A stretch of DNA of 39,459 nt from a virus. The notes beneath the pieces were generated by a model. That model was not told where the DNA came from. It saw nothing but the letters and a program-made list of their open reading frames with translations, and made no database searches. Shown one piece after another: positions 39,458 through 39,459 of the stretch (position 1 is its first letter; the number at the start of each line of letters is the position of its first letter). The DNA lies in the IMG/VR virus record IMGVR_UViG_3300027659_000082, positions 1-39,459 of that record; one strand, given 5' to 3'. Both the position numbers and the translations under genes were made by a program.

Positions 39458-39459
39458 TA

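Noticed and set aside
1-39459. PurZ (adenylosuccinate-synthetase-like) gene
   Set aside because: I looked for it because of the MazZ-like protein; no frame carries its phosphate-loop and family motifs.
1-39459. tRNA genes, integrase, repressor, attachment sites
   Set aside because: No cloverleaf, recombinase catalytic motif, CI-like repressor or flanking repeat was found; absence is by eye only.

Overview
The window is most of the genome of an uncultured, tailed, probably siphovirus-like double-stranded DNA phage. Evidence: terminase small and large subunits, a prohead protease/scaffold protein, capsid and decoration proteins, a head-tail connector, two tail-tube-like proteins, a tape-measure candidate, collagen-like tail fibres, a family A DNA polymerase, a primase-helicase and a RecT/YqaJ recombination module. 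All genes but one lie on the minus strand. No integrase, repressor, tRNA, CRISPR or insertion sequence was seen. Both ends cut through the head/packaging region: the large terminase runs off the left edge, and a short head-module gene begins at the right edge. A circular or circularly permuted genome only a few kb longer, with a portal gene in the gap, would explain this.

Layout, read in transcription order (right to left). 39457-33129: head and tail-tube module (539-aa unknown, prohead protease/scaffold, decoration, major capsid, connector, two paralogous tail proteins). 33117-23277: tape-measure candidate and tail-tip genes, mostly unrecognised. 23275-14786: host-contact module with a 1039-aa collagen-like fibre, a 393-aa fibre, an Ig-like fibre and a 1013-aa BspA-type LRR/TIG adhesin with long Pro-Thr linkers. 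14786-12423: zinc-ribbon protein and a cassette of small membrane proteins around a membrane-anchored papain-like peptidase, the best lysis candidate. 12423-10570: cytosine-methyltransferase-like protein, small unknown, YqaJ exonuclease, GNAT acetyltransferase. 10569-10195: a non-coding, AT-rich segment with five consecutive stem-loops and short repeats, a candidate origin or structured RNA. 10194-2411: replication and recombination (small early genes, RecT, SSB-like, primase-helicase, PD-(D/E)XK nuclease, DNA polymerase, MazZ-like nucleotide hydrolase, small terminase), closed by an intrinsic terminator. 2213-1195: four tiny genes, two of them tandem paralogues, closed by a second terminator. 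741-1001: the only plus-strand gene, divergent from the large terminase.

Neighbouring genes are packed by ATGA or TAATG overlaps, so translational coupling is the rule, and the right-hand block from the edge to about 10570 looks like one very long late operon. Early genes would start near 10200 and the late unit probably starts in front of the large terminase. The host cannot be fixed from the sequence. Motifs in three proteins remind me of Planctomycetota-associated phage proteins, but that is recall and inference only.

Most notable: the hairpin cluster at 10370-10573; the MazZ-like protein whose reading frame runs 224 nt into the small terminase gene; the modular adhesin/fibre set; a non-canonical cell-lysis candidate; and an extremely acidic 69-aa early protein that could be a DNA mimic.
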